Shown here one piece after another: positions 46,328 to 54,388 of a DNA stretch of 64,000 bases. Under the pieces are notes generated by a model that searched no databases, was not told where the DNA came from, and saw only the letters and a program-made list of their open reading frames with translations. Each line of letters opens with the position of its first letter. Position 1 is the stretch's first letter. The DNA lies in contig CALMZP010000084.1 in NCBI GenBank assembly GCA_937870635.1, positions 1 to 64,000 on the forward strand, read 5' to 3'. Origin of the DNA: an uncultured Acidobacteriota bacterium. GTDB taxonomy: Bacteria; Acidobacteriota; Thermoanaerobaculia; Gp7-AA8. The translations under genes were made by a program, and so were the position numbers.

Positions 46328-46781
46328 CTTTCCTCCTGTCCCCTTCGGCCCGAGCCTTGTCCTCTGCGGCCTTGGTTGCAATGTCATGCCGCGCAAGGTC
46401 AATGACCTTTGACCTGACAACACGGGCAATGACCGACTGGACAACGAGCAGGATTGCACCGAAGATCAGCCCCCACCTGACAGACACTCCGATCCAAAAC
46501 GCGGGGCTTGACGTGTCGGTGCTTCCAGTCTCCGGGATCATCATTGCCAGCGCACCGATCAGGATGAAAATGCAATGGATGATCGCACGGATTCCGTCCT
46601 GCCACTTCTGCGCTCGGGCAAGCAGCATCCGCCCATTGATCGTCTCGATCTCTTTCAGGGCGCGGCAGTCTTTCACCGCGTCACGGTAGTTCCAAAGAGC
46701 GAAGCCAAGCCCGAAGGTGGCAATCAAGACCCAAAGGATTTCGATGTCACCTACCGTTCCGTATTGAGCAGCGACAGTCAA
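46320..46781 (-). CDS. Membrane protein of the lysis region
   Basis: 153 residues from TTG, overlapping the upstream stop (TTGA). Three hydrophobic segments: LWVLIATFGLGFALWNYR, IIHCIFILIGALAMMIP and WGLIFGAILLVVQSVIARVV, then a charged tail (HDIATKAAEDKARAEG). Could be a holin or spanin-like helper. Confidence 0.6.
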   Translation of the reverse strand: MTVAAQYGTVGDIEILWVLIATFGLGFALWNYRDAVKDCRALKEIETINGRMLLARAQKWQDGIRAIIHCIFILIGALAMMIPETGSTDTSSPAFWIGVSVRWGLIFGAILLVVQSVIARVVRSKVIDLARHDIATKAAEDKARAEGDRRKDA

Positions 46782-46927
46782 GCGTTTTTCTCCCTTCTTG
46801 TCATGACATCTCGACGTTGTTCGATCATGCGCAACCGGGCCGCAATGTCCAGTTGCTCCTGCCGCAACTCTCGCTTCTCACGGTCGGGAACAGCGCCATT
46901 CACTTTGCGCTTTTTCAACCAACCCAT
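46778..46927 (-). CDS. Small charged protein, 49 residues
   Basis: ATG at 46925-46927 overlaps the upstream stop (TGATG). MGWLKKRKVNGAVPDREKRE then RQEQLDIAARLRMIEQRRDV: an amphipathic helix rich in Arg. Coupled to membrane-protein genes on both sides. Confidence 0.5.
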   Translation of the reverse strand: MGWLKKRKVNGAVPDREKRELRQEQLDIAARLRMIEQRRDVMTRREKNA

Positions 46928-47160
46928 CACGGGCTACTCCGTTCTGCCGCAGTCACCACGGACTCCGCAGTTGTCACAGCCGTCCTCGCCAGGTAGGTGC
47001 CTGCCTTAGCTGCTTCCTTCCATTCGTCTCGATCTCGGGCGACTTCCTCGGCGTACCACCCAAAGACCCACTTCTTTTTCAGACCGCTCCAAATGACAAA
47101 GACCAGGAACCCGAGAAGGCCCGCATCGGAGGCGATGTTCAAGAGTTCCTGAAGCGTCAT
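46927..47160 (-). CDS. Small membrane protein, holin candidate
   Basis: 77 residues. MTLQELLNIASDAGLLGFLV and FVIWSGLKKKWVFGWYAEEV: one clear transmembrane helix (about 13-27) then a charged helix. Directly follows the amidase gene, the position of many holins. Confidence 0.55.
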   Translation of the reverse strand: MTLQELLNIASDAGLLGFLVFVIWSGLKKKWVFGWYAEEVARDRDEWKEAAKAGTYLARTAVTTAESVVTAAERSSP

Positions 47161-48233
47161 GGCGTCCCGATCTCCGCGATCAGGGTTTCGAGCTTGGCCT
47201 TGACATCCGCGAGCTTCGCCTTCAACACCGCGACTTCGACGCTGCCATTCGCACGTGCCTCCTCCAACTCGTTTGTCAGCGAGGCAACCTGATTCTGAAG
47301 GACGACGATCTGAGCGACCTTCTCTTGTAGCTGCGCTTCGAGCGGGGCATTGTCACGTGCCAGCGCCGCGACCTTGCGATTGAGGCCATCCCACCACCAC
47401 TCGTTGATCTCATCCGGTGCCGACTTCGGCCGCGTAGCCGGGTTGCGGTCGAAGATGTACCAGTCACTCCACTGATCGAATGTCAGCGGAGGGCCAAGCT
47501 GCCGGTGGATCGAAGCTGACAATCCCACATCGTCGTAGGCCCATTGCGGGATGTCAGCGGGCAGGCCAGGGATCGCAGGCAGCGCCACGCCCTGCGGGCG
47601 CTGCACCATGTACCACGCCTTCCACGCCGGGTACCAAGCGGGAATCGCCATCTCGTTCTCCTCCTCCTGTGTCTGAGCGAGCAGCGCGGCCCACTTGATC
47701 GCCCTTGGGTCTGTGTGATCGTTTTCAGGTGTCTCGCTGTGGCCGAACCACCCTGCCTTCATTGTCCAGTTCGAGGCCGAGCGCGTGCCATCTCCTCCCC
47801 GACGCATCGGGACGCCAGCCACGTCCTCGATTTTCAGCATCAGCTTTCGCAGTAGCTCGGTCGTCGCAGCATCGGGAAGCCACGGCTCCCACTGACAGAA
47901 CGCGACAAGCTCGATCTGTACCAGGCAGTCGCGGTTTGTCTCGACACCCCCGCTCGCGTTTTTCAGCGTCAACGCCATCTCGCCAATCGGCATGAACTGT
48001 GCGATGCGAAGTCGGCCAGTGTAGCCGACGCCCGAGCGCGTCGAGCCGTCACGGCCGATCATGAACGTCGGGGTGCCAGTGTTGAACCGGAATACTGACA
48101 AAGAGCCAGCCCACGATCCCTCGGTTGTGTGGAGGACGCCCTTGGGTGGGTTCCTGTCAGCGGCCACGAATGACCGCTTGACATCGGTAATCCGCTCGAC
48201 CGTGACCCCGCCTACCTCAGTCAGCCACGTCAT
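47157..48233 (-). CDS. Endolysin, N-acetylmuramoyl-L-alanine amidase
   Basis: 358 residues. Amidase_2/PGRP-like domain (about 1-190): GVLHTTEGSWAGSLSVFRFN (His35), NRDCLVQIELVAFCQWEPW, and AGWFGHSETPENDHTDPRAI (second His) give the zinc triad order His-His/Asp. A middle W/P-rich stretch (WYPAWKAWYMVQRPQGV) may bind wall polymer; the C-terminus is a coiled coil (VVLQNQVASLTNELEEARAN). Degrades host peptidoglycan. Confidence 0.8.
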   Translation of the reverse strand: MTWLTEVGGVTVERITDVKRSFVAADRNPPKGVLHTTEGSWAGSLSVFRFNTGTPTFMIGRDGSTRSGVGYTGRLRIAQFMPIGEMALTLKNASGGVETNRDCLVQIELVAFCQWEPWLPDAATTELLRKLMLKIEDVAGVPMRRGGDGTRSASNWTMKAGWFGHSETPENDHTDPRAIKWAALLAQTQEEENEMAIPAWYPAWKAWYMVQRPQGVALPAIPGLPADIPQWAYDDVGLSASIHRQLGPPLTFDQWSDWYIFDRNPATRPKSAPDEINEWWWDGLNRKVAALARDNAPLEAQLQEKVAQIVVLQNQVASLTNELEEARANGSVEVAVLKAKLADVKAKLETLIAEIGTP

Positions 48234-48459
48234 AGCCCGCCTCCTTCGCGGCTTCCACCTTCTTTGTCAGGTTGTCGATGTCCACTAGAAGGACACCCTT
48301 CTCGCTTGTCAACGACTCGACCTGGCCCTCCAACCCCTCGATCTTTGTCAATGCCTCCGCGAGTGCGGATTCCAGCGCCTCGACACGATCCTCGGCAAGC
48401 CGCCTGCTAACACGCTCCTCTCCGAGAATGACAAGCGTGTTGACCATGTTCTGTTCCAT
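48217..48459 (-). CDS. Small coiled-coil protein
   Basis: 80 residues from ATG at 48457-48459 behind AAGGGCGGGAAGC. Heptad pattern throughout (LESALAEALTKIEGLEGQVE, LLVDIDNLTKKVEAAKEAGY). Between the tail fibre and the amidase. Possibly a fibre chaperone or lysis helper. Confidence 0.5.
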   Translation of the reverse strand: MEQNMVNTLVILGEERVSRRLAEDRVEALESALAEALTKIEGLEGQVESLTSEKGVLLVDIDNLTKKVEAAKEAGYDVAD

Positions 48460-48478
48460 GCTTCCCGCCCTTCCTTTG

Positions 48479-49441
48479 TCAGAGCTTTGCGAGGTAGACG
48501 CCAACGATGTGCGGCACAGTGTCAACAGGCGCACCGGCCGTCTGATCGCCTGCTGTGATGCCAGTAGCCACGTGCGAAGTCGCTGACCCGGCCCCGGTGA
48601 AATCTCCACCCGCTGCGATGTTCGCAGGCCCACCCACAATCTGATTGTAAGAGTGTGAGTGTCCTGGGTCAACGATGCTTGTCTTGTGACGTGGCTTGCG
48701 GAACTGTACCGCCAGGCCGTCATTTTCAAGCAGCGTATCGACCTCTGCATGAGTGCCTTGACCGACAATTACGCGCCCGCGAGTGTCAGGGGTGGCGACC
48801 CCGCCAAGGTGCGTTGCAAGCTCGGCATAGATGCCCGTCGAACTCGGGAGGTTCGTGCCATCGTATTTCACCCATCCAGTCGGCGTAGCCGAATTGAACC
48901 ACGCCATCGTTGCACCGGCCGGTGGTGTCGCCACCCGCGCCCATGCGGCACCGTCTGAGCGGTAGAGAACATCCTGATCGCTCGCGTAGTAGAAGCTGCC
49001 GGGAACGACTGACGATGCGGCAGGACGGGTGCCAAGGGTTCCTGACAACGAGTCGATGCCGAACGGCTGCCAGTTGCGTGCGCCGTCTGTCCCGGTGTTC
49101 CACTCCCACTTGTTTTTCACCGTGTTCAGGATCGCCAGGCCGTAAGGCGCTCGGCCTGCGGCGATGGCGTCCCTCTGCGTGGTCGTGAACGCGCCGGGGA
49201 TGATCCCTTCCAGACCACGAAGAATCTTTGTCACTCGAAGATCAGCGGCCACCTGCAACTCGCCCGCACCGATCTTCGAGATCGACAGCGTGGAATCGCC
49301 AATCCTGAGCGTCCCTAGATCGATTGTCTGTGCGAAGTCCGCCTGCGCAGCCGCAGCCGCCTGGATCGCGTTCAGATCACCGGCAAAGAGCTTCCCGTTC
49401 GGCGCTACGCCGGTTGAGTCGAATGTTTTGACTGCGACCAT
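48479..49441 (-). CDS. Tail fibre with tail-collar domain
   Basis: 320 residues, ATG behind GGGGGTGACAA. C-terminal collar region: MAWFNSATPTGWVKYDGTNL, GVATPDTRGRVIVGQGTHAE, then HKTSIVDPGHSHSYNQIVGG and the closing PHIVGVYLAKL, all typical of phage tail-collar receptor-binding fibres. N-terminal part carries short trimeric-fibre-like repeats (GDSTLSISKIGAGELQVAAD). Determines host adsorption. Confidence 0.75.
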   Translation of the reverse strand: MVAVKTFDSTGVAPNGKLFAGDLNAIQAAAAAQADFAQTIDLGTLRIGDSTLSISKIGAGELQVAADLRVTKILRGLEGIIPGAFTTTQRDAIAAGRAPYGLAILNTVKNKWEWNTGTDGARNWQPFGIDSLSGTLGTRPAASSVVPGSFYYASDQDVLYRSDGAAWARVATPPAGATMAWFNSATPTGWVKYDGTNLPSSTGIYAELATHLGGVATPDTRGRVIVGQGTHAEVDTLLENDGLAVQFRKPRHKTSIVDPGHSHSYNQIVGGPANIAAGGDFTGAGSATSHVATGITAGDQTAGAPVDTVPHIVGVYLAKL

Positions 49442-49451
49442 TTGTCACCCC

Positions 49452-49853
49452 CTATCCCTGGATGAAGGAGAAGTTGTCGATGATGTATTTCACGCCGTCC
49501 TCGACCGTGGGGAACCTGCCCTGTTGCTTCCACGCGATTGCGAAGTAGAGGGCAAAATCCCGAGGCATCGGGTCGGGGATGTTTTCAGGTGCCACCTGTG
49601 CAAGCCACTGGACACCGTAGAACGCCTCCGCGTTTCCAACGGGGTACTCCTCCCCGTTGTCAAGACGCTGTGCGATCTCCAACTCCATTGCGTCAATCGG
49701 ATCACCCGTCTTGCCTCGACGGGTGTAGACCTCCTCGATCAGACGCACGATCATGTCGTTGTCAGGTTTGTCGAGCAACGCCGCCGCGATCCTGTCCTTG
49801 TTTCCACGCAGGAGACGGGTGCGAGCCGCTGCCAGTACGTTGATTTCTGCCAT
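49452..49853 (-). CDS. Unknown tail-region protein
   Basis: 133 residues. MAEINVLAAARTRLLRGNKD, then DFALYFAIAWKQQGRFPTVE; helical. Between baseplate and fibre genes, so a fibre chaperone or connector. Family unknown. Confidence 0.5.
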   Translation of the reverse strand: MAEINVLAAARTRLLRGNKDRIAAALLDKPDNDMIVRLIEEVYTRRGKTGDPIDAMELEIAQRLDNGEEYPVGNAEAFYGVQWLAQVAPENIPDPMPRDFALYFAIAWKQQGRFPTVEDGVKYIIDNFSFIQG

Positions 49854-49865
49854 TCCTTCCTCCTC

Positions 49866-51179
49866 CTACGCGACGTTGCGTCCCGTGTTGTAGTTTTCAA
49901 GAATCTCCTCGGCTGACAATGCCCGGTTGTAGACGGCCAGTTCGTCCAGCACGCCGTCGAAGTTGGTGTTGACAAAACCAACGCCACCGATCTGCAACGG
50001 CCCGCCTAGGCCCGGCAGGATTGTGTCAGGCACCACGCCTGCGTCACTCACTGTGTCCGACCTGACGCCATTGATCCAGACTTCGCACTCAGTCCCTCTT
50101 TTCACCCCGACAACGTGATAGACGCTGCCAGCCACGATGCTGCCCCCAGGGGCGAGACGGCCTGCCCACTCTGCGGGGTCAGTCGTCTTGACAAAGAACC
50201 CAAGTGAGCCACCCGCATTGACACGCATCTGCCAAGAATCGTCCTTGTAGAAAATCGTTCCGTAGCTCGTCGGCGGCATCACGTCTACTCGAATCCACGC
50301 TTCGAGTGACAAATCTCGCATCCCTGTATAGAGCGCGTGATTAGGTGCTGACAAGTAATGCGCAACGTTGCTGAAATCGAGTGCGCCATCACCTGCGCCC
50401 CCAATGTCATGCTGCACCGCTGCATCGAGCAACCCTGGCCCTGCAACTGCGGTCGGGTTGCCGCCGGGGAATGATCCGTTGTTGCCGTAGCCTGACTCGT
50501 CAGTGGCGTCTACGCCGTTCACCCTGAAATACGCCACCGGCTGCTTGTTGCGAACCGTTCGGTGGTAGTTGAGGACGTTGGCCCGCGAGTTGTCAAGCGT
50601 GACCGTGATTCCCGAGGGCGTGACCCGTTGAAGCTCCTTTAGAAGCGCAGCGGTGTCCACGGCCACGTCGCTACGAATCCACACAGCGTAGGAGTAGTCC
50701 CGCACGTCCTCGTAGATGCGATACGTGCCCGTCAGTGAAAACGTGCCCGAGTAAAGCGGCACACCGCCAGCCGTCAGGGACACACCTGCCGGGGTCAGAC
50801 TGACAGCTTCTCCGAACGTCGGAGTGATGAAGCCTTCGACAATCGCGCGAAGTCGAGCGCGCGTGAACGGCCCGTACTGAAGCCGGGGAGCGATGATCGA
50901 GCGCCGCTGTGTGTCAGTCTTTCCAGCCGGGGCAATGGGCACGGTGACAATGGATTCCCACAGGTTCAGGTATTCAGACGCAGAAGCAACGAACATCTCC
51001 TCGCCAAGATGATCGACCTCATCGATCATCTCCTGCACGATGTCAGTGAACACCTTTCTGACCTGGCCGAAGTTCGAGTCCTGGTTTTCAGGCCACATCC
51101 CCGGCGGCGAAAGCTCGATGAACGCCCGCTCGGCGTCCGTGTATGCGCCCTCGGGCAGAAGTGTCGGCTGGCCTTCCAT
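49866..51179 (-). CDS. Baseplate protein with YmfQ-like N-terminus and LamG-like C-terminus
   Basis: 437 residues. The N-terminus (YLNLWESIVTVPIAPAGKTD, RRSIIAPRLQYGPFTRARLR) resembles the DUF2313/YmfQ (XkdU, P2 gpI-like) tail proteins that follow baseplate J. From about 230 on, QPVAYFRVNGVDATDESGYG, FDGVLDELAVYNRALSAEEI form a concanavalin/LamG domain for sugar binding. Likely wedge tip plus carbohydrate-binding domain. Confidence 0.65.
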   Translation of the reverse strand: MEGQPTLLPEGAYTDAERAFIELSPPGMWPENQDSNFGQVRKVFTDIVQEMIDEVDHLGEEMFVASASEYLNLWESIVTVPIAPAGKTDTQRRSIIAPRLQYGPFTRARLRAIVEGFITPTFGEAVSLTPAGVSLTAGGVPLYSGTFSLTGTYRIYEDVRDYSYAVWIRSDVAVDTAALLKELQRVTPSGITVTLDNSRANVLNYHRTVRNKQPVAYFRVNGVDATDESGYGNNGSFPGGNPTAVAGPGLLDAAVQHDIGGAGDGALDFSNVAHYLSAPNHALYTGMRDLSLEAWIRVDVMPPTSYGTIFYKDDSWQMRVNAGGSLGFFVKTTDPAEWAGRLAPGGSIVAGSVYHVVGVKRGTECEVWINGVRSDTVSDAGVVPDTILPGLGGPLQIGGVGFVNTNFDGVLDELAVYNRALSAEEILENYNTGRNVA

Positions 51180-51388
51180 TACGTCACCCCCTCAGACGCC
51201 GTGAGCGCCGTTTTGAGCGTCCGCCAGCCGTCAAGGGTGGTCTGGACTACCCCTACGAACACCGCGCCCCCTACGGGCTTGCAGATGCCGCACAGCCCGC
51301 AGTAGTCAACGCGGCTCGCGCCGAACGTGAGCGGGGTAGCTCCTTCCACCCAAACGTGCTGACAACCCTCTGTGATCAAGACGCTCAT
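51179..51388 (-). CDS. Small Cys-rich protein
   Basis: 69 residues, ATG overlapping the baseplate J stop (ATGA). MSVLITEGCQHVWVEGATPL and VDYCGLCGICKPVGGAVFVG: four Cys that could bind zinc. Unknown tail component. Confidence 0.5.
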   Translation of the reverse strand: MSVLITEGCQHVWVEGATPLTFGASRVDYCGLCGICKPVGGAVFVGVVQTTLDGWRTLKTALTASEGVT

Positions 51389-52800
51389 GTGACTGAGATC
51401 GTTCCCGGCGTCCGCTTCTGCGTAGCCGTCGCTGTCTGATCGACTGCCGGAGTTGTCACCGAAACAGTCGCCACGCCTGGCAGACCGAAGATCGCATCGT
51501 ACAGGCCCGCGACGTAGACCGTACCGCCGATTGGAACGCTGTTGATGTAATCGGTGATCGCCTCCTGTACCGACGCGCTGACATCCGCCAGCACGTAGCC
51601 GGATTCGAGGGTGATCGCCACAGTGACATTCGTAGCGATCTGAGTGAACGTTGTCACATGGAGAGTCATGTTTGCGATGTCCTGAGCCTGAAGCGCGGCA
51701 AGGACAGCCGCAACGACGCTTGCGCTTGGCACCGAGCCGTTCGGCCCTGCGATGCGAACGGTGGTATGCCCGTTTGTTGCTACACCCTCATTGTCATTCG
51801 GGAACGCTCGGGCGGTATCCACGCCGTCGATTGCCTCGGCCCATGATTCGAGATCGGCGGTCGAGCCGGTGCGTGGGTTGCGGATGAAATCGAGAAGGCG
51901 AGAACGGAATGCCTCCATGTCCTCCTCATCGGTACCGCCAGTGAACACAGCCGGGTTTGTCACGTCGGTAACACCATCCGGCACCTGCACAAGCTCGCGG
52001 ATCGAACCGATGACGGCGTTGTACGCCTCGCCTGTCTCCTCTGCAATGGCAGTAACGCTAACGCGCTCGGCGGTGGATTCACTCGGAGGGGCCGATCCAA
52101 GCGCGCCTTCGGCCACCGTGTCTTGGAACGTCGTTGTCACGTTGCCGTTGATCTGTGTGACAAACTTGAACCCGCCGCCATCCCGCTGCCGGTACAGCTT
52201 TCGATGCAGAGTACCCGGCCCGCCGACCGGGATGTTCGATACGTCGATCCGTCTAGCCGCCGCTGTGACAAGCGGAAGTGACACATCGCCTGCGACTGTC
52301 TCACCTGCGGCCGTTACGAAGGTGACAACATACTCGTAGGTGCCCGCGAGCGGGTTCGAGGCAACACCCGAGTCGGTCAGCGTCGGCGCAGTCGGATCGC
52401 CCGGTGCGGGGATTGTCGCGTCTGCGTCTGTCAGGTAGTAGAGCGTGTCCCCTTCACCCACGTCAACGCCAACCATCGCGCCAGTCTCGATCAGAGTACC
52501 AGCGGCTCCGGTGAAAAGAAGCGAGCCTGTGGCGAACGTCCCCTGCTTGACCGTAAGGCCAAACTGTTCGCCATGCCTGCGAAGCTCGACAAGGTTCGCG
52601 GTGGGCACGAAGATGTTGTCACGCTGGATTTGCAGCGCGAGGTACAGACCTTCCAGTGTTTCAGCGGCGACCTCGGCCCACATTCGGAAGGTTCCATCCT
52701 CCTCCACGTGAACGTCGGATACACGGGTCTGCATCCGCGAGATCAAGTCCGCGACGATCTGATCGCGGTTCCGGTAGATCACATCAGCTTCAATCGGCAT
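51385..52800 (-). CDS. Baseplate J-like protein (XkdT/gpJ)
   Basis: 471 residues from ATG at 52798-52800 (AAGGTGAGTGACA). LEGLYLALQIQRDNIFVPTA, LRRHGEQFGLTVKQGTFATG, GSLLFTGAAGTLIETGAMVG and LDFIRNPRTGSTADLESWAE are typical of Baseplate_J proteins that form the wedge. Starts MPIE, identical to the first four residues of the endonuclease gene upstream, with different codons. Confidence 0.85.
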   Translation of the reverse strand: MPIEADVIYRNRDQIVADLISRMQTRVSDVHVEEDGTFRMWAEVAAETLEGLYLALQIQRDNIFVPTANLVELRRHGEQFGLTVKQGTFATGSLLFTGAAGTLIETGAMVGVDVGEGDTLYYLTDADATIPAPGDPTAPTLTDSGVASNPLAGTYEYVVTFVTAAGETVAGDVSLPLVTAAARRIDVSNIPVGGPGTLHRKLYRQRDGGGFKFVTQINGNVTTTFQDTVAEGALGSAPPSESTAERVSVTAIAEETGEAYNAVIGSIRELVQVPDGVTDVTNPAVFTGGTDEEDMEAFRSRLLDFIRNPRTGSTADLESWAEAIDGVDTARAFPNDNEGVATNGHTTVRIAGPNGSVPSASVVAAVLAALQAQDIANMTLHVTTFTQIATNVTVAITLESGYVLADVSASVQEAITDYINSVPIGGTVYVAGLYDAIFGLPGVATVSVTTPAVDQTATATQKRTPGTISVT

Positions 52801-52802
52801 TG

Positions 52803-53237
52803 TCACTCACCTTCCTTCAGGTAGCGAATCATTGCCGACAAACGCTCAACGTCGTCTTGAACCAGCCCGAGTGCCGTATTGCAGTAGTGGCACAGCCAGC
52901 CTCGCGCTCGGCCTGTTGCATGACAATGGTCAAAGCACAAGTTACTCATGACCCCGCAGACCGCGCACCCGTCCTCCTTCAAGATCAACAACGCAGCCAC
53001 AGTCTCATTGTCAAGGCGGTACTTGTAGCGCATCCATGTTGCCCAACGCCTATGACTCGGACAAAAAATGGAATCGCCACCGCCCCTTGGCTGCTCGAAC
53101 TCCTCCCCACAGGGGCACTCAGCGAAGCGATGTTCAGCACGAAAATCCTGCCGGGCTTTTTCAGCCGCTCGCTTGTTGGGGAACAGCCCCAGGCTGATTC
53201 GCTCGCCCATGTGTCTAACTGTCATTTCGATTGGCAC
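52803..53237 (-). CDS. Recombination endonuclease VII-like HNH protein at the baseplate J start
   Basis: 144 residues from GTG behind GGGGGTGACAA. CPCGEEFEQPRGGGDSIFCP is a first zinc pair; DGCAVCGVMSNLCFDHCHAT and GRARGWLCHYCNTALGLVQD are the Endonuclease_7 core (His-Asn). Starts MPIEMTVRHMG, sharing MPIE with the baseplate J protein. Behaves like a free-standing homing endonuclease rather than the T4 gp49 resolvase. Confidence 0.8.
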   Translation of the reverse strand: MPIEMTVRHMGERISLGLFPNKRAAEKARQDFRAEHRFAECPCGEEFEQPRGGGDSIFCPSHRRWATWMRYKYRLDNETVAALLILKEDGCAVCGVMSNLCFDHCHATGRARGWLCHYCNTALGLVQDDVERLSAMIRYLKEGE

Positions 53238-53249
53238 TTGTCACCCCCT

Positions 53250-53651
53250 CTAGGGAAGCTCGTATGTCAGTGTATTCAGAAGGCGCTCCTCGAAGGGGAT
53301 GATCGTGTCGTCCTCAGTGACAACGTAATCGATCTCTACCTTCAGTCCGCCCAGGCCAGTCTCGATTGCTCGAACGTCGATGATCTCGATGTCATCCGAC
53401 ATCGGAGCCAGCGCCTCGTCCACCATCAGCCGCATCTCGCGGATCACTCGCCCCCGAGGAAGCCGCAGCGCCTCCTCCAACCGGCTACCGAGCGCGCCAT
53501 CGGACGGGTCAAGCTCCCAAGCTCGGCGCGCGATCCGCAGCCGGTGTCGGATGCGCTGCGCGATGACCTGATCGCCCTCGACGTGCTGGATGTCACGGTT
53601 GGCGCTGAAAACCCAATCGCCGGTAACTGGATCAGTTGCGATGTCCCACAT
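53250..53651 (-). CDS. gp25-like baseplate wedge protein (XkdS/GPW)
   Basis: 133 residues. MWDIATDPVTGDWVFSANRD, DQVIAQRIRHRLRIARRAWE and GSRLEEALRLPRGRVIREMR are of the GPW/gp25 and DUF2634 type. Forms part of the inner baseplate. Preceded by a homing endonuclease gene that ends one base upstream. Confidence 0.75.
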   Translation of the reverse strand: MWDIATDPVTGDWVFSANRDIQHVEGDQVIAQRIRHRLRIARRAWELDPSDGALGSRLEEALRLPRGRVIREMRLMVDEALAPMSDDIEIIDVRAIETGLGGLKVEIDYVVTEDDTIIPFEERLLNTLTYELP

Positions 53652-54041
53652 TTATTTCAGTCCTCTTATCTGTGAAGCCAGTAGTTCACGGGCTTGACGT
53701 TGGTTCTTTGTGTAGTTCACACCCCGCGTACCAATTGTCTCACAAAAAGCAAGCAAGACCTTAGCCTGCTTCTTTTTCAACGTGAGATGTTCAATCATCT
53801 CAGACAGGATGAAAAGAAGCGTGTCTCGACTGGTAAGCGTCCATCGCCAGTAACCCCGTCCATCCTTACTCAGACTGCCGCCGACAAGTCGCACTACTTT
53901 GTCAAGGGGCTGACGATCTTTTTGTGTTACAGAAAGACTCGGGCGAAGGAGGCCCGAATCCGCGCTGCGACGTGCGATCTCAAAGCAGCCCTCGCCATCA
54001 AGAAAACCTGCAAGCCACGCTATGTCATGTTCCCAGGCCAT
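53652..54041 (-). CDS. LAGLIDADG homing endonuclease at the gp25 start
   Basis: 129 residues, ATG behind GGGAGGATAG. MAWEHDIAWLAGFLDGEGCF contains the motif (about 9-20); SVTQKDRQPLDKVVRLVGGS and LKKKQAKVLLAFCETIG follow as in its relatives. The start M-A-W-E-H-D-I-A only loosely resembles gp25 (MWDIA). Free-standing, single motif. Confidence 0.8.
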   Translation of the reverse strand: MAWEHDIAWLAGFLDGEGCFEIARRSADSGLLRPSLSVTQKDRQPLDKVVRLVGGSLSKDGRGYWRWTLTSRDTLLFILSEMIEHLTLKKKQAKVLLAFCETIGTRGVNYTKNQRQARELLASQIRGLK

Positions 54042-54386
54042 CTATCCTCCCACGTAGCTTCCCGCTCTTGACAAAACCGGCCCCAAGCACTTCGGAAGTC
54101 GGCGGCTTCCCATCTGCCGCAGCACGACCACTAGCTCGCCTAGCTTGGGAACTTCCGGCTCTACCACGGCCTCACGCTTTTTCACTCCTGTCGGAGTCGT
54201 GTCGTAGTACGTGACCTTCTGCCGCAGCCCGACAATCGGGATGGCCTGATCCCCGTACTCTTTCAGCCAAACCAACTTCTTCTTCTCGTCGCGCTTGACA
54301 ACTTTGCCATAGGTGACTTCGTGCGGCGGGATGCCACGCCTGATCTCCTCGAAGATGGCATCATAGTCTCTTTCGGTCAGCGCCAC
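54042..54386 (-). CDS. DUF2577/XkdR-like baseplate protein
   Basis: 114 residues from GTG at 54384-54386 (GGGGGCTAGTT). YDAIFEEIRRGIPPHEVTYG, VVKRDEKKKLVWLKEYGDQA, PIVGLRQKVTYYDTTPTGVK: a small beta-barrel protein. In PBSX-type phages the gene between XkdQ-like and XkdS-like proteins is XkdR; its place here matches. Assignment by order and fold type. Confidence 0.5.
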   Translation of the reverse strand: MALTERDYDAIFEEIRRGIPPHEVTYGKVVKRDEKKKLVWLKEYGDQAIPIVGLRQKVTYYDTTPTGVKKREAVVEPEVPKLGELVVVLRQMGSRRLPKCLGPVLSRAGSYVGG

Positions 54387-54388
54387 AA

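Noticed and set aside
53640-54041. Start capture at gp25 (MAWEHDIA versus MWDIA)
   Set aside because: Needs a gap and gives only scattered identity; not counted as a case.
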